Of a stretch of 64,000 nucleotides of DNA, positions 27,195-37,188 are shown in pieces. A program made the position numbers and the translations under genes. How positions within the stretch are numbered: position 1 is the stretch's first letter; each line of letters opens with the position of its first letter. Origin of the DNA: Agrobacterium tumefaciens (lineage in GTDB: Bacteria; Pseudomonadota; Alphaproteobacteria; Rhizobiales; Rhizobiaceae). The notes beneath the pieces are model-generated. The model searched no databases. It saw only the letters and a list, made by a program, of their open reading frames with translations, and had not been told where the DNA came from. Location of the stretch: the NCBI RefSeq assembly GCF_005221325.1, contig NZ_CP039888.1, forward strand, positions 2,431,501-2,495,500, written 5' to 3'.

Positions 27195-27854
27195 ATGACC
27201 GCCCTCTTCCTCCGCGATATCAAACTCTCCATCCGCGCCGGCGGCGGCGCCTTGATCGGCGTGCTGTTCTTCATGACCGTGGTTGCCGTCATCCCCTTCG
27301 GCGTCGGGCCCGATCTCAACCTGCTCGCCCGCATCGGCCCGGCCATCGTCTGGATCGGTGCGCTTCTATCCGCCCTTCTCGGCCTCGATCGGCTGTTTCA
27401 GGCCGAACGGGATGACGGTTCGCTCGATCTCATCCTGATGCAGGAAACCCCGCTGGTGCTCACGGTCTTCGTCAAATGCCTGGCGCATTGGGTCACGACC
27501 GGCCTGCCGCTGGTGCTGGCATCGCCGCTGCTCGGCCTGTTCATGAATATGGACGAGGTGGCGATCGGTGCGGTGATGCTCACGCTTCTCGTCGGCTCAC
27601 CCGCCATCACCTTCATCGGCGCGGTGGGGGCGGCAGTTGCCGTTGCCCTGCCGCGCGGCGGGCTTCTCGTTTCCATCCTCGTCCTGCCACTCGCCATTCC
27701 GGTGCTGATCTTCGGCGTCAGCGCTTCCTATGCGGCAGTGCAGGACCCCGCACCCTTCCTGCCGCCATTTCTCATTCTCGGCGCGATCACGTTATTTTCA
27801 GCCGTGACCGGCCCTTTCTTTGCCGCCTTGGCACTGCGCAATGTTATGGATTGA
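27195..27854 (+). CDS. ccmB: heme exporter protein CcmB
   Basis: A 219-residue inner-membrane protein with six hydrophobic segments, the permease partner of CcmA. The motifs FFMTVVAVIPFGVGPD near 24-39, GLDRLFQAERDDGSLDLI and LPLAIPVLIFG are family hallmarks. A GGAG site precedes the ATG at 27195, just past the inverted repeat. Together with CcmA, CcmC and CcmD it loads heme on CcmE in the periplasm. Confidence 0.95.
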   Translation: MTALFLRDIKLSIRAGGGALIGVLFFMTVVAVIPFGVGPDLNLLARIGPAIVWIGALLSALLGLDRLFQAERDDGSLDLILMQETPLVLTVFVKCLAHWVTTGLPLVLASPLLGLFMNMDEVAIGAVMLTLLVGSPAITFIGAVGAAVAVALPRGGLLVSILVLPLAIPVLIFGVSASYAAVQDPAPFLPPFLILGAITLFSAVTGPFFAALALRNVMD

Positions 27855-27928
27855 CGAAACCGTGATGGACGATCCCCTGTTGACAGGGATCAATTGCGGG
27901 ACGGCCATTCTCGGGTTACACAAACGAC

Positions 27929-28690
27929 ATGAACGAGCAGACCTTCACCATCACCAAATTCAGCGATCTCGCCAACCCCACCCGGTTTCTGGCGCTGGCG
28001 GCCCGCATTCTGCCCTGGCTCGCTGCACTCACGGCGCTGGTGCTGGCCGCTGGTCTTTATCTGTCCTTCACGTCAGAAGGTGATTACCAGCAGGGTTACA
28101 CCGTACGCATCATGTATGTGCATGTGCCCTCCGCCTGGCTGGCGATGATGTGTTATTCGGTCATGGCGGTCTCGGCCATCGGCACGCTCGTCTGGCGTCA
28201 TCCTCTCGCGGATGTCAGCCATAAGGCCGCCGCCCCCATCGGCGCGGCCTTCACGCTGATTGCGCTCATCACCGGCTCACTCTGGGGCAAGCCCATGTGG
28301 GGAACCTGGTGGGTGTGGGATGCGCGGCTCACCTCCGTTTTCGTGCTTTTCCTGATGTATCTCGGGCTGATCGCACTCAACCGCGCCATGGACGATCCTT
28401 CCAGAGCCGCCCGCGTCAGCGCCGTGCTGATCCTCGTCGGTTTCGTGAATATTCCCATCATCAAGTTTTCGGTCGAGTGGTGGAATACGCTGCACCAGCC
28501 GGCGAGTGTCATCCGCATGGGCGGTTCCGCCATCGATGCGGAGTTTCTCTGGCCGCTTCTGACCATGGCGATCGGTTTCACGCTGCTGTTCTTCACCTTG
28601 CACATCGCCGCCATGCGTAATGAAATCTGGCGCCGGCGCGTGGCCGCGCAGCGGCGACTTGCCGCACGCATGGCCAACCGGGAGGGCTGA
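27929..28690 (+). CDS. ccmC: heme exporter/heme-handling protein CcmC
   Basis: A 253-residue membrane protein with six helices. The tryptophan-rich heme-handling loop is seen as WGKPMWGTWWVWDARLTS, and flanking histidines occur at VHVPSAW and near VEWWNTLHQ, as expected for CcmC, which attaches heme to CcmE. It ends four bases before the likely start of ccmD on the same strand. Confidence 0.96.
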   Translation: MNEQTFTITKFSDLANPTRFLALAARILPWLAALTALVLAAGLYLSFTSEGDYQQGYTVRIMYVHVPSAWLAMMCYSVMAVSAIGTLVWRHPLADVSHKAAAPIGAAFTLIALITGSLWGKPMWGTWWVWDARLTSVFVLFLMYLGLIALNRAMDDPSRAARVSAVLILVGFVNIPIIKFSVEWWNTLHQPASVIRMGGSAIDAEFLWPLLTMAIGFTLLFFTLHIAAMRNEIWRRRVAAQRRLAARMANREG

Positions 28691-28694
28691 TGGG

Positions 28695-28868
28695 ATGACA
28701 CACGCCTTTTATATCGGCATGTCCTATGCAGCGACCGGCCTTGTCGTTCTCTGTCTCATCGCCTGGGTCGCTATGGACGGTCAGGCGCGCAAACGGGAAC
28801 TGAAGCAACTCGAAGCATCCGGCGTTCGCCGCAGGGCGAGAGCCGGTTCTGTGGGTGATGCGCAATGA
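28695..28868 (+). CDS. ccmD: heme exporter protein CcmD
   Basis: A 57-residue protein with one membrane helix (about residues 5-28) followed by a charged cytoplasmic tail (ARKRELKQLEASGVRRRAR). This is the standard CcmD plan: a small adaptor that holds CcmE to CcmABC. The position between ccmC and ccmG fixes the call. The ATG at 28695 is used; the stop overlaps the ccmG start as ATGA. Confidence 0.88.
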   Translation: MTHAFYIGMSYAATGLVVLCLIAWVAMDGQARKRELKQLEASGVRRRARAGSVGDAQ

Positions 28869-29464
28869 CGCAGACCGACCACGACACCAAGGTCAAAACA
28901 ACAGGCCGCGCCCGTTATGCGCTGGCGCTGTTGCCGCTTCTGCTGTTTGGTGGTTTTGCCCTCATTGCCGGCAAGATGCTCTATGATCAGGATGTGAATG
29001 GGCTTGATATCAGCGCCATTCCCTCCGCACTCATCGGCACCAAGGCACCCTCCTTGTCGCTGCCGCCGCTGGAGGGCTCCACCCTGCCGGCGCTCACCGA
29101 TGCCGCTATCAAGGGCAAGCTGACGCTGGTCAATGTCTTCGCTTCCTGGTGCATTCCCTGCCGACAGGAGCACCCGCTGCTTCAGGAATTGTCAAAGGAT
29201 AACCGCATCACCGTCGTCGGTATCAATTACAAGGACAAGCCGGACAATGCGCTGCGCTTCCTCGGTGAACTCGGTAATCCATTTGCCGCGATAGGCATCG
29301 ATCCGAACGGCAAGGCGGCAATCGACTGGGGTGTTTATGGCATTCCCGAAAGTTATCTGGTTGGTGCTGATGGCACGATCCTTTATAAAAAGGTCGGTCC
29401 CTTCGATGCCCGCAGCATAGAGCGCGACCTGCTGCCGGCCATCGCGGCGGCGGCAGGAAAGTAG
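28865..29464 (+). CDS. ccmG: thiol:disulfide interchange protein CcmG/DsbE
   Basis: A 199-residue periplasmic thioredoxin tethered by an N-terminal helix (about 19-38). The active site WCIPC is at residues 95-99; the family stretch GINYKDKPDNALRFL and the cis-Pro in YGIPESYLV follow. CcmG keeps apocytochrome c cysteines reduced for heme attachment. It is the last gene of the operon seen here. ccmE, F, H and I are not in the window and must lie elsewhere. Confidence 0.95.
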   Translation: MTQTDHDTKVKTTGRARYALALLPLLLFGGFALIAGKMLYDQDVNGLDISAIPSALIGTKAPSLSLPPLEGSTLPALTDAAIKGKLTLVNVFASWCIPCRQEHPLLQELSKDNRITVVGINYKDKPDNALRFLGELGNPFAAIGIDPNGKAAIDWGVYGIPESYLVGADGTILYKKVGPFDARSIERDLLPAIAAAAGK

Positions 29465-29483
29465 CCGCCGCGCCAGAAGGGTG

Positions 29484-30665
29484 TCATGCCTTGGTAATGA
29501 CCCTCAGCGCAGGCCCTTCCGCAGGCAAACGTATGCCTTCCAGCACGACCTGATCGCGACCGCCACGCTTTGCGGCATAAAGACTGTCATCGGCCCGCTT
29601 GATGGCATCGTGAATGGAATGATCTCCCCTCGCAACAGCCGAGACGCCGAAGCTTGCAGTGATCTGGCTGGTAACGCCGCGGTTGCGCCAATCGAGAGAC
29701 GAGAGACCCGTGCGCATGCCATTGGCAAGCTGGCCAGCCGCAGCGGCCGTCTGCCCGGGCAGGAAGACCACGAATTCCTCACCGCCGAAACGCGCCACCA
29801 GCGCATTCTCGGGCGCGTTTCGCCTGAGCAGATCGGAAAGGCCGATGAGCACGATATCGCCGGCCGCATGACCGTAAACATCGTTGATGCGCTTGAAGTG
29901 GTCTATGTCACAGGCGATGATCGCCCCGTCAGGCGTATCGTTGCGGAAATCGGGAACGCGCCGGTCGAAACCACGGCGGTTCAACACATCCGTCAGCGGA
30001 TCATGTTCCGCCGCATTCAGGTGACGGTCGACGGTGACGGAAATCTGGCTCGCAAGCACGGACAACGCCAGCAGGAAGCCAAAGATGCTGGCGGCGAGCT
30101 GCATGTAGAAGGCATAATCCGACTCGAAGAATTCGCTGAGCTCGATCATCGAGCCACCCGGCGTCATCACCAGCAGCATGCCGATGCGCACCAGCGTTTC
30201 CAGCACCACCAGCGAAGCGATCGCCACCATCAGCCTGTCGGCGAGCGCGACGGGCCGCTTGCGCACGAGCCAGATCGGAAAGGCGAGCAGCATGGCACAG
30301 ACGAGATCGCCGATGACGAGTTCGCGTTTCAGATCCGGCGTGACGAAAACATGGAAGGCGACCAGCAATACCGCCACCGCCACGACCGACAGCCGCGCCT
30401 TGGTATAAAGCGGCCGCTCAAAATGGGTGAGCAGCGCGTGGCCATAAAGGAAGAAGGAGGAGAAGAACAGCAGGTTGGAAAGGATCGCCTGAACTTCGAA
30501 AGGCAGGCCGCCAAGCACCAGAGGCGTCGCGAAACCAAACGCCGCCGCAAGATATCCGATACCCCAAAAGCGCGCCGAAGCGTGGCCGATCCTCTGCAGG
30601 AACAGGAACACCACGCCGAATGTCAGCATGATGAAGGGGAGAAGATAGGCGAAATTGTCTTGCAA
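29484..30665 (-). CDS. membrane-bound diguanylate cyclase (GGDEF)
   Basis: A 393-residue protein. The first 200 residues hold about six to seven hydrophobic segments with no recognised sensor name. The rest is a GGDEF domain with DPLTDVLNRRGFD and the active site RFGGEEFVVFLPG. GGEEF is an active variant, so c-di-GMP synthesis is likely. The chain appears to begin with TTG at 30665; an ATG at 30629 inside the first helix is the alternative. The stimulus is unknown. No allosteric RxxD site is clear five residues before GGEEF. Confidence 0.9.
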   Translation of the reverse strand: MQDNFAYLLPFIMLTFGVVFLFLQRIGHASARFWGIGYLAAAFGFATPLVLGGLPFEVQAILSNLLFFSSFFLYGHALLTHFERPLYTKARLSVVAVAVLLVAFHVFVTPDLKRELVIGDLVCAMLLAFPIWLVRKRPVALADRLMVAIASLVVLETLVRIGMLLVMTPGGSMIELSEFFESDYAFYMQLAASIFGFLLALSVLASQISVTVDRHLNAAEHDPLTDVLNRRGFDRRVPDFRNDTPDGAIIACDIDHFKRINDVYGHAAGDIVLIGLSDLLRRNAPENALVARFGGEEFVVFLPGQTAAAAGQLANGMRTGLSSLDWRNRGVTSQITASFGVSAVARGDHSIHDAIKRADDSLYAAKRGGRDQVVLEGIRLPAEGPALRVITKA

Positions 30666-30784
30666 CGGGGTCTGCCAGGGAGAAACGGGCCTTTGAAGCC
30701 GGACGTTACCGCAATGCCCTTAAGAAAGCCTGCATATAACGCGGAGTTTCAGCACCTCTCCGCCCAAAATCCCTGCGAACCCGT

Positions 30785-31381
30785 TCACATTTGCGGGAGC
30801 GCGTTCTGCCATTCCTTGATCGCTTCGACGGGCCAGACCAGCATCACCACGTTCAGCGTCAGATTATCGCGGATCAGCCAGCCCGTGAAAATTTCGAAGA
30901 AGATGGCGATCAGAACCGTCAGCCACACCGGCACGCGCGCGGCAAAGAGAAAACCCAGCACCATGAAAACCGTGTCCATCGCCGAATTCAGGATGCTGTC
31001 GCCGGTGTACCCCAGCGCCATGGTCGCCGTGCGATAACGATCGATGATGATAGGCGAGTTTTCGAGAAGCTCCCACGCCGCCTCGATCAGAACCGCGAAA
31101 GAAAGACGCATGGAAAGCGGTTTGTTGCGGAACAGCAGCCAGGCGAACCAGTAGAACAGGAAGCCGTGAATGATGTGCGAAGGCGTATACCAGTCGGCCA
31201 GATGCTGGGAATTGCCCGGTGTGTTCACACCCGGCTCGAACAGCTTCACATAACCGCATTCGCAGATGGGAATACGGCCCATGGCATAGAGAATGACAAT
31301 CTGCAGGAGAAGCAGCCCGGCGGCCACGCCGAACCATTTGAGCGAACGCGAACGGGAAGCCGACATCTCCGCAATTGTCAT
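30785..31381 (-). CDS. DUF2585/UPF0314 membrane protein
   Basis: A 198-residue membrane protein with about five segments. The motif [18 protein letters not shown], then [17 protein letters not shown], marks the DUF2585 (UPF0314) family of Rhizobiales. [15 protein letters not shown] is another conserved block. The function is unknown. It overlaps the yciB stop by four bases, so it belongs to the dapF-mtaB-ftsY-yciB operon. Confidence 0.9.
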   Translation of the reverse strand: MTIAEMSASRSRSLKWFGVAAGLLLLQIVILYAMGRIPICECGYVKLFEPGVNTPGNSQHLADWYTPSHIIHGFLFYWFAWLLFRNKPLSMRLSFAVLIEAAWELLENSPIIIDRYRTATMALGYTGDSILNSAMDTVFMVLGFLFAARVPVWLTVLIAIFFEIFTGWLIRDNLTLNVVMLVWPVEAIKEWQNALPQM

Positions 31382-32028
31382 TTTTCGTCCTTGTTGAGCG
31401 GTTCAAGCGAATGGCGCATGACGAGCGGCATCTGCGCCATGGTGAAGATGATGGTGATCGGCATCGTGCCCCACACCTTGAAGGCTACCCAGGCGTCGGT
31501 GGAGAACATGCGCCACACCACCTCGTTCAGCACCGCAAGAAACAGGAAGAATACGCCCCAGCGCAGCGTCAGCTTGCGCCAGCCCTCATCCGTCAGCCGG
31601 AAGGCCGAATTGAAGACATAACCGAGCAGCGATTGCCCGAAGAACAGGCCGCCGAGCAGAATGACACCGAACAGCGTGTTGACGATGGTGGGCTTCATCT
31701 TGATGAAGGTATCGTTCTGCAGCCAAAGCGTCAGCGCGCCGAACACAAACACCACGATGCCCGATATCAGCGGCATGATCGGCAACTTGCGCGTCAGCAC
31801 CCATGAGACAGAAAGCGCCAGCGCCGTTGCGATCATGAACAGGCCAGTGGCGATGAAGATCGGTCCGCCGAACTCCGTCAGCACGGGGAAAGTGGAAGCC
31901 AGCCATTCGCCGCGGGAATTGGCGAAGAAGAACACCATGAGCGGGCCAAGCTCGAGCACGAATTTCAGAAGCGGGCTGATTTCCGCTACCATCTTTTCGC
32001 TTTCCTTGGAATTGCTTTCAATATCCAT
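31378..32028 (-). CDS. yciB: inner-membrane septation protein A (YciB/IspZ family)
   Basis: A 216-residue protein with five to six membrane segments. The start of the fold ([17 protein letters not shown]) and the stretches [19 protein letters not shown] and [20 protein letters not shown] are family hallmarks. It is required for normal septation in some bacteria. The ATG at 32028 follows GGGAG at nine bases; a TTG at 32034, which overlaps the ftsY stop, is possible. It sits between ftsY and DUF2585. Confidence 0.92.
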   Translation of the reverse strand: MDIESNSKESEKMVAEISPLLKFVLELGPLMVFFFANSRGEWLASTFPVLTEFGGPIFIATGLFMIATALALSVSWVLTRKLPIMPLISGIVVFVFGALTLWLQNDTFIKMKPTIVNTLFGVILLGGLFFGQSLLGYVFNSAFRLTDEGWRKLTLRWGVFFLFLAVLNEVVWRMFSTDAWVAFKVWGTMPITIIFTMAQMPLVMRHSLEPLNKDEK

Positions 32029-32030
32029 AC

Positions 32031-33467
32031 TCAAACTCCCGCTATGGCCTTGGCGAAATCTTCCGCCTCGAAGGGCTCCAGATCATCAACGCCTTCACCC
32101 ACGCCGATGAAATAAACCGGCAGCTTATGTTTTGCGGCAATGGCGACGAGGATACCGCCCCGCGCCGTGCCATCCAATTTTGTCATAATCAGGCCCGAAA
32201 CACCCGCAACATTGCGGAATATCTCGACCTGGTTCAAGGCATTCTGTCCCGTCGTCGCATCCAGCGTCTGAAGCACGGTATGCGGTGCATCCGGGTCGAG
32301 CTTGCCGAGCACCCGCACGATCTTTTCCAGCTCTGCCATCAATTCCGTCTTGTTCTGCAGACGGCCGGCCGTGTCGATGATCAGCACATCGCTTTTCTGC
32401 GCCCGCGCCTGCTCGTAAGCGTCGTAGGCGAGACCCGAGGCATCCGCACCGAGCTTGGTGCCGATGAATTCCGAGCCCGTGCGGTCGGCCCAGATCTTCA
32501 GCTGCTCGATTGCTGCCGCGCGGAACGTATCGCCTGCCGCGAGCATCACCTTGAGGCCCGAGCCGGAAAGCTTGGCAGCAAGCTTGCCGATGGTCGTCGT
32601 CTTGCCCGTGCCGTTCACACCGACAACGAGGATGACATGCGGCTTGTGCGAAAGATCAAGCTCCAGCGGCTTGGCCACGGGCTTCAGGACCTTGGTGATC
32701 TCACCCGCCATGATGCGCGCCACATCCTCGCCGCTGACATCCTTGCCGTAGCGTTCCGAAGACAGCGCGCCAGTGATACGCATGGCAGTCTCGACGCCGA
32801 GATCCGACTGGATGAGAAGATCCTCCAGCTCGTCGAGCGTGTCCTCATCCAGCTTGCGCTTGGTAAAGAGCGCAGAAATCTGCGTGGTCAGCTGCGACGA
32901 CGTGCGGGCAAGACCGGCCCGCAGGCGCTGGAACCAGGTCAATTTTACCTGGGGTGCGGCAGGGGCAGGTTCCTGCCGCTCGCTTGCCGATGAAAAGCCC
33001 TTGGGCAAGGCGGGAGGAGTGGCAGATGATTCGACCGCGCTCGCGGCTTCCGCCTCATCGAGCAATGCATCCATGGCATCCGCATCGAGCCCGGCATCCA
33101 GGGGTTCCGGCAAAGATTTCGTCTGCTCCTCGGCAGCGGCCTCCGCCTGCAGCAAGGATAAGGGCACCAAACCCATATCGCCGGAAAGCTCGGCGCCCGG
33201 CAGAAGTGACGCGTCCTCTTCCTCATCGTCTTCAGCCCGGGCAACATCGACGGCGTCGTCAGCAGCCGGCCCGCCGGCCGTCTCCATTTCCAGTTCGGAA
33301 ACCGGGTCCTTGTCGACAGGGTCATGCGCTTCAGCGTCGCTCAGCGCGGCTTCGAAGGAGGCATTTTCATTGCCGCGCGCGGGTGCGACATCCTCTTGCG
33401 GCCGCTCTTCCGTTTCGGCCTTGTCCTTGCCGAACGAAAAGACTTTTTTGATGAAGCCGAGGGCCAT
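32031..33467 (-). CDS. ftsY: signal recognition particle receptor FtsY
   Basis: A 478-residue GTPase that docks the signal recognition particle at the inner membrane. About 165 N-terminal residues form a highly acidic A domain rich in Glu, Asp and Ala. The NG domain follows, with [15 protein letters not shown] as G1, DTAGR and [10 protein letters not shown]. The A domain is the variable part of the family and probably helps with membrane binding. It lies in an operon after dapF and mtaB. Its partner Ffh is encoded 3.7 kb downstream of it on the map. Confidence 0.97.
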   Translation of the reverse strand: MALGFIKKVFSFGKDKAETEERPQEDVAPARGNENASFEAALSDAEAHDPVDKDPVSELEMETAGGPAADDAVDVARAEDDEEEDASLLPGAELSGDMGLVPLSLLQAEAAAEEQTKSLPEPLDAGLDADAMDALLDEAEAASAVESSATPPALPKGFSSASERQEPAPAAPQVKLTWFQRLRAGLARTSSQLTTQISALFTKRKLDEDTLDELEDLLIQSDLGVETAMRITGALSSERYGKDVSGEDVARIMAGEITKVLKPVAKPLELDLSHKPHVILVVGVNGTGKTTTIGKLAAKLSGSGLKVMLAAGDTFRAAAIEQLKIWADRTGSEFIGTKLGADASGLAYDAYEQARAQKSDVLIIDTAGRLQNKTELMAELEKIVRVLGKLDPDAPHTVLQTLDATTGQNALNQVEIFRNVAGVSGLIMTKLDGTARGGILVAIAAKHKLPVYFIGVGEGVDDLEPFEAEDFAKAIAGV

Positions 33468-33499
33468 GGTTGTTCCCGTGTCTTTTCTCTTTAGCCGCC

Positions 33500-34774
33500 T
33501 CAGGCCGCATCCGCCGCCAGAAGCTTCATGTTCAGATGTTTGCCGTTGTGGCCGGTAATCGCAACCTGCGCAAGAGTGCGCGGGGCAAGATCAGGCGCCG
33601 CCACCAGCGTGAAATTGTCGGTATGGGCAAAACCGTTGTTTTCGACGAGGATCGTCTGCACCGAACCGACCATGTTTTGCAAATGCGCCTGTCTCAGCGC
33701 CTCACCGCGCGCCCGAAGCCGTGCCGCCCGCTCCTTCACCAGCGCCCGGTCCAGCTGCGGCATGCGCGCCGCCGGCGTGCCGGCACGCGGGCTGTAGGGG
33801 AAGACATGCAGGCTGGAAATGCCACATTCTTCCGCCAGCGTCGCGGCGTTTTCGAGCATCTCTTCCGTCTCGGTCGGGAAACCCGCAATCATATCCGCAC
33901 CGAAGGCGATATCGGGCCGCAGCGATCGCACCTCGTGGCAGAAGCTGATGGCATGGGCCCGCAAATGGCGGCGTTTCATGCGTTTCAGGATCATGTCATC
34001 GCCATGCTGGAGGGACAGGTGCAGATGCGGCATGAAACGCGGCTCATCGGCAATCAGATCCATCAGATGATGGTCGACCTCGATACTGTCGATGGAGGAA
34101 AGGCGCAGACGCAGAATATCAGGCACCTGCTTCAGCAAAGTCTTGGCGAGGTAACCGAGGGAGGGTCCGCCGGGTAAGTCAGCGCCATAACTCGTGGCAT
34201 CCACCCCGGTCAGCACGATTTCGCAATAGCCACTTTCCGTCAGCCTGCGGGCCTGATCCACCACCGCACCCATCGGCACGGATCGGGAATTGCCGCGCCC
34301 ATAGGGAATGATGCAGAAGGTGCAGCGATGATCGCAGCCGTTCTGCACTTGAATGAAAGCGCGCACATGCCCGTCAATATGCTTCACCATCTGCGGCGCG
34401 GTCGCCTTGATGCTCATGATGTCGTTGACGCGCAGCTTTTCTTCCGCCGAGACGCCGAAATCCGGAAGCGCGCGATAGGAGGCGCTTTTCAGCTTCTCCT
34501 CATTGCCCAGCACCGCATCCACTTCCGGCATATCGGCAAAGGTCTGCTTCTCTGTCTGGGCGGCGCAGCCGGTGACGATGATGCGCGCATGTGGATTGTC
34601 GCGCCGGGCGCGGCGGATGGCCTGGCGCGCCTGCCGCACCGCTTCGCCTGTCACCGCGCAGGTATTGACCAGCACGGCATTGTTGAGCCCCGCCTTTTCG
34701 GCCTCCGCCCGCATCACTTCCGATTCATAGGTGTTGAGACGGCAGCCGAAGGTTATGACCTCGACGCCACTCAT
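33500..34774 (-). CDS. mtaB: tRNA t6A37 methylthiotransferase MtaB
   Basis: A 424-residue radical-SAM enzyme that turns t6A37 of tRNA into ms2t6A. The N-terminal UPF0004 domain starts with [12 protein letters not shown] and carries three conserved cysteines (GCRLN, NTCAVT, TGCAAQ). The radical-SAM motif is CDHRCTFC, and a TRAM-like end follows. The ATG at 34774 overlaps the dapF stop (ATGA); the upstream open frame lies inside dapF. CRLN rather than CQMN after the first cysteine supports MtaB over MiaB. Confidence 0.94.
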   Translation of the reverse strand: MSGVEVITFGCRLNTYESEVMRAEAEKAGLNNAVLVNTCAVTGEAVRQARQAIRRARRDNPHARIIVTGCAAQTEKQTFADMPEVDAVLGNEEKLKSASYRALPDFGVSAEEKLRVNDIMSIKATAPQMVKHIDGHVRAFIQVQNGCDHRCTFCIIPYGRGNSRSVPMGAVVDQARRLTESGYCEIVLTGVDATSYGADLPGGPSLGYLAKTLLKQVPDILRLRLSSIDSIEVDHHLMDLIADEPRFMPHLHLSLQHGDDMILKRMKRRHLRAHAISFCHEVRSLRPDIAFGADMIAGFPTETEEMLENAATLAEECGISSLHVFPYSPRAGTPAARMPQLDRALVKERAARLRARGEALRQAHLQNMVGSVQTILVENNGFAHTDNFTLVAAPDLAPRTLAQVAITGHNGKHLNMKLLAADAA

Positions 34775-35670
34775 ACAGCCCCCCGCTCGACCGCATCCCG
34801 CGCCCAGACGCCCGTGACGGGATCGACGGAACCTGACCATTCCCATTCGGCAGGACCAGTCATGATGACGTGGTTATCCTCACGCCAGTCAATGATAAGC
34901 GGCACGCGGATGGGGCTGGAGGCAACATCAATGCTGACCTTGCGGCCGGTGCGGCCAGTTCGGGCGGCGGAAACGGCTGAAGCGCAGGCGGCTGAACCAC
35001 AGGCAAGCGTCAGCCCCGCGCCGCGCTCCCAGGTGCGGGTGCGCAGCGCACTGTCGGAAATCACCTGCGCCAGCGTGATATTGGCCTTTTCCGGGAACAT
35101 CGGATGGTTTTCGAGAAGCGGTCCGAAACGTTCGAGATCGAACTCCATTGGATCACGATCCACCCAGAAAATCGCATGCGGATTGCCCATGGACATGACG
35201 GCCGGCGAATGCAGGATCGGCGCATCGATCGGCCCGATCTGCAATTCGATGCGGCTGGTATCGTGGAATTCTTCGGAAAGCGGAATATCGCTCCAGCGGA
35301 ACCGCGGCAGGCCCATATCGACCGATATCATGCCATCTTCATGCTCGACGGCGTTCAGAATGCCGGCGACCGTCTGGAAGGTGAAGCTGGTTTTGCCGGT
35401 TTCGGAAGACAGCGCCTGCACCACGCAACGCGTGCCGTTGCCGCAAGCCTGCGCCTTTGTGCCATCGCAATTGAGAATATCGATGAAGGCATCCGTGCCG
35501 CTGACACGCGGATCGTGGATCGCCATGATCTGATCGAACTCCGTCGCGGGATCGGCATTGAGCGCGATGGCCGCACCGGGCGTGACCATATCCTTGCGGC
35601 CGCGCATATCGATAACGAGGATCTTGTTGCCAAGCCCGTTCATCTTCGCAAATTCGACCGTGTCCGCCAT
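34771..35670 (-). CDS. dapF: diaminopimelate epimerase
   Basis: A 299-residue enzyme that converts LL-DAP into meso-DAP for lysine and peptidoglycan. The two catalytic cysteines lie in ACGNGTRC (Cys76) and TLACGSAAC (near residue 221). NxHAIFWV is seen as GNPHAIFWV. The ATG at 35670 ([15 protein letters not shown]) is the standard start. It is the first gene of the operon that continues to ftsY. Confidence 0.96.
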   Translation of the reverse strand: MADTVEFAKMNGLGNKILVIDMRGRKDMVTPGAAIALNADPATEFDQIMAIHDPRVSGTDAFIDILNCDGTKAQACGNGTRCVVQALSSETGKTSFTFQTVAGILNAVEHEDGMISVDMGLPRFRWSDIPLSEEFHDTSRIELQIGPIDAPILHSPAVMSMGNPHAIFWVDRDPMEFDLERFGPLLENHPMFPEKANITLAQVISDSALRTRTWERGAGLTLACGSAACASAVSAARTGRTGRKVSIDVASSPIRVPLIIDWREDNHVIMTGPAEWEWSGSVDPVTGVWARDAVERGAV

Positions 35671-35791
35671 CGCCTTAAACCTGAAAACTGCCTGAAAACC
35701 GGGTTGCATACGGGATTTTCCCGCGCTTTCGCCCTATATGGCGGAAAGGACGGCAAATTACCAGACTGTTGCGGCGCAAAGGGGGCCGCCG

Positions 35792-36862
35792 TCAGGCGGA
35801 AGGTACGTCGAAAACCTCGCCGGGACGCATCGGCCGGAAACGGCTTTCCTCCACCCCCTGCTCCGTCAATGCCGTCTTGAGGGCCGCAAGCGGCGCATCC
35901 ACCGCTTCATCGGTAAGCTGTACCGTACCCCAATGGTGGCCGCAGACATGCGCCGCACCGCAAAGCTTCATGCCTTCAACGGCTTCCGCCGGGTTCTGGT
36001 GCTGGCCCTTCATGAACCAGCGTGGTTCGTAAGCACCGAAAGGTAGGTTGGCGAGGCGGAACTCACCATGTTTCTTGCGCGCGGCGTGATAATTGCGGCC
36101 CTCGTGGAAGCCGGTATCGCCAATATGGTAGATCTTGCCGCCGGGCGTTTCGATGACGAAGGCTGCCCAGAGCGCCATGCGCCGATCATTCAAACCGCGC
36201 GCCGACCAATGATGGCACGGTTCGAAGTGAATTTTCACCGAACCCGTCTCCACCACATCGCCCCAGTCCCCCACCTCGATGCGTGCCGCCTGAACGCCGG
36301 TGCGGATGATGGCGTCATTGCCGAATGGTGTGATGAAAAGCGGCTTGTGCGCCACATGCAGGCGCTTCAGCGTTTCCATATCCAGATGGTCGTAGTGATT
36401 ATGCGTCACCAGAACCAGATCGATGGGCGGCAGGTCTTCGAAGCGAATGCCGGGCGGATTGACCCGCTTGGGGCCGGCAAAGCTGAAGGGGCTGGTGCGC
36501 TGCGACCACACAGGATCAACGAGAATATTCAGCCCCGCCGTCTGTATGAGAAAGGAGGCATGGCCGACGAAGGTGACGCGCATATCCCTGCCCTCGATCC
36601 GCGCTTCCGGCTTCGCGAAGGGAAAGGGGCTCGGATAGCTTTCCGGCCATGTGGCCCGCTCGCCATTGAAGCGCCATTTCAAAAGGCCCATGAAATTGCC
36701 GGGCGGCGAACCGCCGGGATTGAAGAAGCGCACTCCGTCGAAATGATCGGAGATCGGGCCGCTATAATAGGCGCTGGCACTCGAACGGCGGGCATAAAGG
36801 CCGCCACCCGCCAGAGCGAGCAGGCCAACAGCGGAAAAACGAAAAAATTTTCGACGGTTCAT
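35792..36862 (-). CDS. metallo-beta-lactamase-fold hydrolase, NAPE-PLD-like, with Tat-type signal
   Basis: A 356-residue protein. It starts with a twin-arginine type signal (NRRKFFRF, then a hydrophobic stretch near 10-24), implying export in folded form. The fold of the lactamase-like L family follows, with the zinc motif THNHYDHLD and more His in HIGDTGFHEG and CGHHWGT. Such proteins are related to N-acyl-phosphatidylethanolamine phospholipase D and to UlaG. The substrate is unknown. It reads away from ffh. Confidence 0.85.
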   Translation of the reverse strand: MNRRKFFRFSAVGLLALAGGGLYARRSSASAYYSGPISDHFDGVRFFNPGGSPPGNFMGLLKWRFNGERATWPESYPSPFPFAKPEARIEGRDMRVTFVGHASFLIQTAGLNILVDPVWSQRTSPFSFAGPKRVNPPGIRFEDLPPIDLVLVTHNHYDHLDMETLKRLHVAHKPLFITPFGNDAIIRTGVQAARIEVGDWGDVVETGSVKIHFEPCHHWSARGLNDRRMALWAAFVIETPGGKIYHIGDTGFHEGRNYHAARKKHGEFRLANLPFGAYEPRWFMKGQHQNPAEAVEGMKLCGAAHVCGHHWGTVQLTDEAVDAPLAALKTALTEQGVEESRFRPMRPGEVFDVPSA

Positions 36863-36973
36863 GATGAATCTATAGGGAGCAACAGAGGGCCGTTCAAGCG
36901 CCGCCAATGGTGGCCTGCGGCCGATCACGCAAAGATGAAATGCAGGCTCTGTCGGCGGCAAGCCAGCCCCGCC

Positions 36974-37002
36974 TTGACTTTTCCCGCGCTTTCCTGTTTA
37001 TC
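36974..37002 (+). promoter_or_regulatory. candidate sigma70-type promoter of ffh
   Basis: TTGACT (36974-36979), a 17-base spacer and TTTATC (36997-37002) give a good match to the -35/-10 consensus. The transcript would begin near 37009 and carry a leader of about 180 bases before the ffh ATG. Confidence 0.5.
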
Positions 37003-37079
37003 CCGCCCATCAGCTGGCAGTTTCACGACTCCAAGCCGCCGACCGGGACCCGAAAAGGTATAAAGAGATCCCGGAGGTC

Positions 37080-37116
37080 AACACCCGACAGCGCGTTGCG
37101 CCCTCGGGTGCTTTTT
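37080..37116 (+). terminator. terminator-like hairpin in the ffh leader
   Basis: CACCCGA (37082-37088) pairs with TCGGGTG (37104-37110) with GCGC/GCGC-type inner pairing, followed by CTTTTT. It lies 75 bases before the ffh start codon and inside its leader, not after any gene, so it may act as an attenuator. Confidence 0.6.
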
Positions 37117-37188
37117 GGCTTTGCGTCTTGTTTTTGCCAGCGAAAGCACCGACGTTTCGGAAACCCCGGAACGAAGAAGGAAGAAACG

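Larger units (their letters stand above)
36863..37188. other. ffh upstream region
   Basis: 326 bases between two divergent genes. It contains a sigma70-like promoter (36974-37002) and a terminator-like hairpin (37080-37116), both listed separately. The remaining part holds no recognised gene. Confidence 0.6.

Noticed and set aside
29481..31037. 518-codon open frame on the plus strand across the GGDEF and DUF2585 genes
   Set aside because: It spans two well-supported genes and their spacer on the other strand, has no motif and an implausible His/Gln/Arg content.
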